Below, piece by piece: positions 21,457 to 23,764 of a DNA stretch of 23,764 nt. The stretch is from Ruminococcus sp. UBA1780. Its GTDB lineage: Bacteria; Bacillota; Clostridia; Oscillospirales; Ruminococcaceae. A program made the position numbers and the translations under genes. The DNA is taken from NCBI GenBank assembly GCA_002315235.1, contig DCGK01000079.1, positions 1 to 23,764 of the forward strand, given 5' to 3'. How positions within the stretch are numbered: the stretch's first letter is position 1; the number at the start of each line of letters is the position of its first letter. A model generated the notes under the pieces. That model was not told the origin of the DNA. It worked only from the letters and a program-made list of their open reading frames with translations, and did no database searches.

Positions 21457-23571
21457 ATGTTTGAAAATTACAGAAAGTTTGAAACAACATTTGCGGGCAG
21501 ACCGCTTGTTGTTGAAACAGGAAAGACATGTGGATTATCCAACGGTTCATGCTGGGTAAGATACGGTGAAACAGTAGTTATGGCTAACGTTACAGCAAGT
21601 GTTAAGCCAAGAGAGGGCGTAGACTTTTTCCCTCTTTCAGTTGACTACGAAGAAAGACTTTATTCAGTAGGCAAGATTCCTGGCTCATTCACAAAGAGAG
21701 AAGGCAAGCCGACTGAAAAGGCTATCCTTACTTCAAGAGTTGTTGACCGTCCTATAAGACCACTCTTCCCTAAGGATATGAGAAACGATGTTTCAGTAGT
21801 TATGACAGTTCTCGCAGTTGAACCTGATAACCTTCCTGAAATCGTTGGTATGATTGCTACATCAATTGCTATTTCAATTTCTGATATTCCGTGGAACGGA
21901 CCTGTTGCAGGCGTGAGCGTTGGTCTCGTTGACGGTGAGCTTGTTCTTAACCCTACACTCGAACAGAGAGCAAAGAATGACCTCAACCTTACAGTAGCCG
22001 GTTCTATGGAAAAGATCGTAATGATCGAAGCAGGCGCAAACGAAGTTCCTGATGACAAGATGCTTGAAGCTATCGAATTCGGTCATGCAGAAATAAAGAA
22101 GATGGTTTCTTTCATCAGTGATATCCAGAAGCAGATCGGCAAGAAGAAGTTCGAATTCGAATCAATGGAAGTTGATCACGACCTCTTTGATGCTATTGCT
22201 GAACTTGCTGAAGAAAGAGTTAAGGTTGCTCTTGATACTGATGACAAGAACATCAGAGAAGAAAGACTTCAGCCAATCAAGGATGAAATCCACGAAAAAT
22301 TTGACGAACAGTATCCTGAACAGATTGCTATGATTGACGAGTGTATCTACAAGCTTCAGAAGAAGATTGTAAGAAACTGGCTCTATGAAGGCAAGCGTGT
22401 TGACGGCAGAGGCATCGATGAAATCAGACCTCTTGCTGCAGAAGTAGGACTTCTCCCTAGAGTTCACGGTTCAGGTCTCTTTACAAGAGGACAGACTCAG
22501 GTTCTCACAATCGCTACACTCGGTCCTGTAAGTGATGCTCAGAAGATTGACGGTCTTGATGAAGAAGACACAAAGAGATATATGCACCAGTACAACTTCC
22601 CTTCATATTCTGTTGGTGAAACAAAGCCAAGCAGAGGTCCGGGAAGACGTGAAATCGGTCACGGTGCTCTTGCAGAAAGAGCTCTTGCTCCGGTAATTCC
22701 GCCTGTAGAAGAATTCCCTTATGCTTTCAGACTTGTTTCTGAAGTACTTTCTTCAAACGGTTCAACATCACAGGGTTCAATCTGTGGTTCAACACTCGCT
22801 CTTATGGATGCAGGTGTTCCGATTAAGGCTCCGGTTGCAGGTATTTCATGCGGTCTTATTACAAAGCCTGATTCAGATGACTTTATGACAATGGTTGATA
22901 TCCAGGGACTCGAAGACTTCTTCGGCGACATGGACTTTAAGGTAGGCGGTACACACAACGGTATCACAGCTATTCAGGTTGATATCAAGGTTGACGGTCT
23001 TACAATGCCGATTATCAGAGAAGCATTTGAAAAGACAAGAAAGGCTCGTCTCTATATTCTCGATGAAATTATGCTCAAGGCTATTCCTCAGCCAAGAGAA
23101 ACTGTAAACGAATATGCTCCTAAGATGCTTCAGACAAAGATTCCTGTAGACAAGATCCGTGAAGTTATCGGACAGGGCGGTAAGGTAATTCAGAAGATTT
23201 CTGCTGAATGCGAAGTTAAGATTGACATCTCAGAAGACGGTTCAGTATTTATTTCAGGTATTGACGGAGCAAAGGCTCAGAAGGCTCTCCAGATTGTAAA
23301 GACAATTGCAAATGATCCTGAAGTAGGTGCTATCTACAAGGGTAAGGTTGTTAGAATCATGCAGTTCGGTGCTTTTGTTGAAATCGCACCTGGCAAGGAT
23401 GGTCTCGTTCATATTTCAAAGCTTGACAAGCAGAGAGTTGAAAAGGTTGAAGACGTTGTTTCAATCGGCGACGAAGTTGTTGTTAAGGTTATGGAAATCG
23501 ACAGCCAGGGCAGAATCAATCTTTCAAGAAAAGATGCTCTTGCTGATATCGAAGCCAAGAACAACCAGTAA
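21457..23571 (+). CDS. pnp: Polyribonucleotide nucleotidyltransferase (PNPase)
   Basis: PNPase degrades RNA 3' to 5' using phosphate and releases nucleoside diphosphates. It works as a trimer in the cytosol, often within an RNA degradosome. The 704-aa protein has the expected order: a first RNase PH domain (about 10-145, GKIPGSFTKREGKPTEKAIL), a helical domain (about 145-320), and the catalytic second RNase PH domain (about 330-545). That domain has RPLAAEVGLLPRVHGSGLF, FTRGQTQ and the metal-site DMDF at 491-494. A KH domain follows with GQGG at 572-575, then an S1 domain (about 625-695, GKVVRIMQFGAFVEIAPGKDGLVHIS). GGAGG at 21444-21448 is eight bases from the ATG. Confidence 0.98.
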   Translation: MFENYRKFETTFAGRPLVVETGKTCGLSNGSCWVRYGETVVMANVTASVKPREGVDFFPLSVDYEERLYSVGKIPGSFTKREGKPTEKAILTSRVVDRPIRPLFPKDMRNDVSVVMTVLAVEPDNLPEIVGMIATSIAISISDIPWNGPVAGVSVGLVDGELVLNPTLEQRAKNDLNLTVAGSMEKIVMIEAGANEVPDDKMLEAIEFGHAEIKKMVSFISDIQKQIGKKKFEFESMEVDHDLFDAIAELAEERVKVALDTDDKNIREERLQPIKDEIHEKFDEQYPEQIAMIDECIYKLQKKIVRNWLYEGKRVDGRGIDEIRPLAAEVGLLPRVHGSGLFTRGQTQVLTIATLGPVSDAQKIDGLDEEDTKRYMHQYNFPSYSVGETKPSRGPGRREIGHGALAERALAPVIPPVEEFPYAFRLVSEVLSSNGSTSQGSICGSTLALMDAGVPIKAPVAGISCGLITKPDSDDFMTMVDIQGLEDFFGDMDFKVGGTHNGITAIQVDIKVDGLTMPIIREAFEKTRKARLYILDEIMLKAIPQPRETVNEYAPKMLQTKIPVDKIREVIGQGGKVIQKISAECEVKIDISEDGSVFISGIDGAKAQKALQIVKTIANDPEVGAIYKGKVVRIMQFGAFVEIAPGKDGLVHISKLDKQRVEKVEDVVSIGDEVVVKVMEIDSQGRINLSRKDALADIEAKNNQ

Positions 23572-23602
23572 TTACTGCTGTACTGTAAAAAAAGTGTTTA
23601 TG

Positions 23603-23634
23603 AAGGCTCTGCAGTTTATTCTGCGGAGCCTTTT
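23603..23634 (+). terminator. Intrinsic terminator after pnp
   Basis: AAGGCTCTGCAG (23603-23614) pairs with CTGCGGAGCCTT (23621-23632) over 12 bp with one G.U, has the 6-base loop TTTATT, and ends in TTTT. It lies 31 bases after the pnp stop. Confidence 0.9.
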
Positions 23635-23648
23635 CTGCAGTAAATATA

Positions 23649-23675
23649 GTGGACGCATTTATTTAATGCGTTTAC
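23649..23675. other. Second hairpin downstream of pnp
   Basis: GTGGACGCATT (23649-23659) and AATGCGTTTAC (23665-23675) fold into an 11-bp stem with two G.U pairs and the loop TATTT. No T-tract follows. It lies between the pnp terminator and the partial repeat element. It could be a backup terminator, a repeat-associated structure, or part of the next gene's control region, whose body lies outside the window. Confidence 0.4.
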
Positions 23676-23687
23676 AATAATTTCTGG

Positions 23688-23755
23688 GAAACACTGATTA
23701 AATCACGTCTTCGACCTGACGCGCATTCTGCCTGCATATTTTCCGTCATCCAGCA
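23688..23755. repeat. Related repeat element, inverted and diverged copy at window end
   Basis: CACTGATTAAATCAC (23692-23706) is the exact reverse complement of 18872-18886. CTGACGCGCAT (23716-23726) and CCAGCAC (23750-23756) keep the same order as related pieces of the first copy read on the other strand. The second arm is not complementary to the first here, so this copy is either diverged or incomplete, or its arm lies beyond the window. Confidence 0.45.
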
Positions 23756-23764
23756 CAAAAACTC

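Noticed and set aside
21276..21464. Open frame of 62 codons before pnp, overlapping its start
   Set aside because: The composition is unusual (many Cys, Phe, Leu), there is no ribosome site, and it runs through the leader hairpin. It looks like chance.
23663..23676. Possible third LacI/CcpA-type operator (right half CGTTTACA)
   Set aside because: Two fixed positions of the left half do not fit the cre pattern, and the bases are better explained as the right arm of the 23649-23675 hairpin.
1..23764. CRISPR arrays, tRNA or rRNA genes, insertion sequences, toxin-antitoxin or defence genes
   Set aside because: I looked on both strands and saw no regularly spaced repeats, cloverleaf-type sequences, transposase motifs or defence-type proteins.

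Overview
The window looks like a chromosomal segment from a cellulosome-forming Ruminococcus of the R. flavefaciens type (Bacillota, Oscillospiraceae). The reasons are Gram-positive Shine-Dalgarno sites before nearly every gene, the ribosomal-protein gene order map / KOW protein / infA / rpmJ typical of Clostridia, zinc-binding forms of S14, L36 and adenylate kinase, and a secreted GH74 enzyme that ends in a dockerin. The species call is inference. All supported genes lie on the + strand.

Positions 1-14003 hold most of a continuous S10-spc-alpha ribosomal superoperon. It starts in the last codons of rplD and runs rplW, rplB, rpsS, rplV, rpsC, rplP, rpmC, rpsQ, rplN, rplX, rplE, rpsN (zinc type), rpsH, rplF, rplR, rpsE, rpmD, rplO, secY, adk, map, a small KOW-domain gene, infA, rpmJ, rpsM, rpsK, rpsD, rpoA, rplQ. 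A strong intrinsic terminator closes it. Several genes overlap by one base (TAATG). Four use non-ATG starts: rplN GTG, rpsE TTG, secY GTG and the KOW gene GTG. Together they supply ribosome subunits, the Sec translocon, initiation factor 1, the RNA polymerase alpha subunit, N-terminal methionine removal and adenylate balance.

Positions 14028-18793 are the accessory part. A Na/phosphate cotransporter fused to a PhoU-like domain has its own promoter and terminator. Next comes a dockerin-bearing GH74 xyloglucanase-type enzyme. Its promoter is a perfect TTGACA-17-TATAAT, with two LacI/CcpA-type operators spaced exactly 42 bp apart; one covers the -35 box.

Positions 18794-19145 form a gene-free spacer. 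It contains a long palindromic element with wobble-tolerant arms, a 21-bp AT-rich hairpin and the proC promoter. A related copy of the palindromic element appears in inverted orientation at the window's end (about 23688-23755). proC and a DUF624 (YesL-like) membrane protein form a short operon. rpsO follows with its own promoter, leader and terminator, and then pnp after a structured leader. A terminator and a second hairpin follow pnp.

I found no RNA genes, CRISPR arrays, insertion sequences or defence genes. No clearly new multi-gene system is visible. The items most worth a second look are the GH74 promoter/operator pair, the degenerate second dockerin loop, the palindromic repeat, an insertion in L24, and hairpins in the longer ribosomal spacers.
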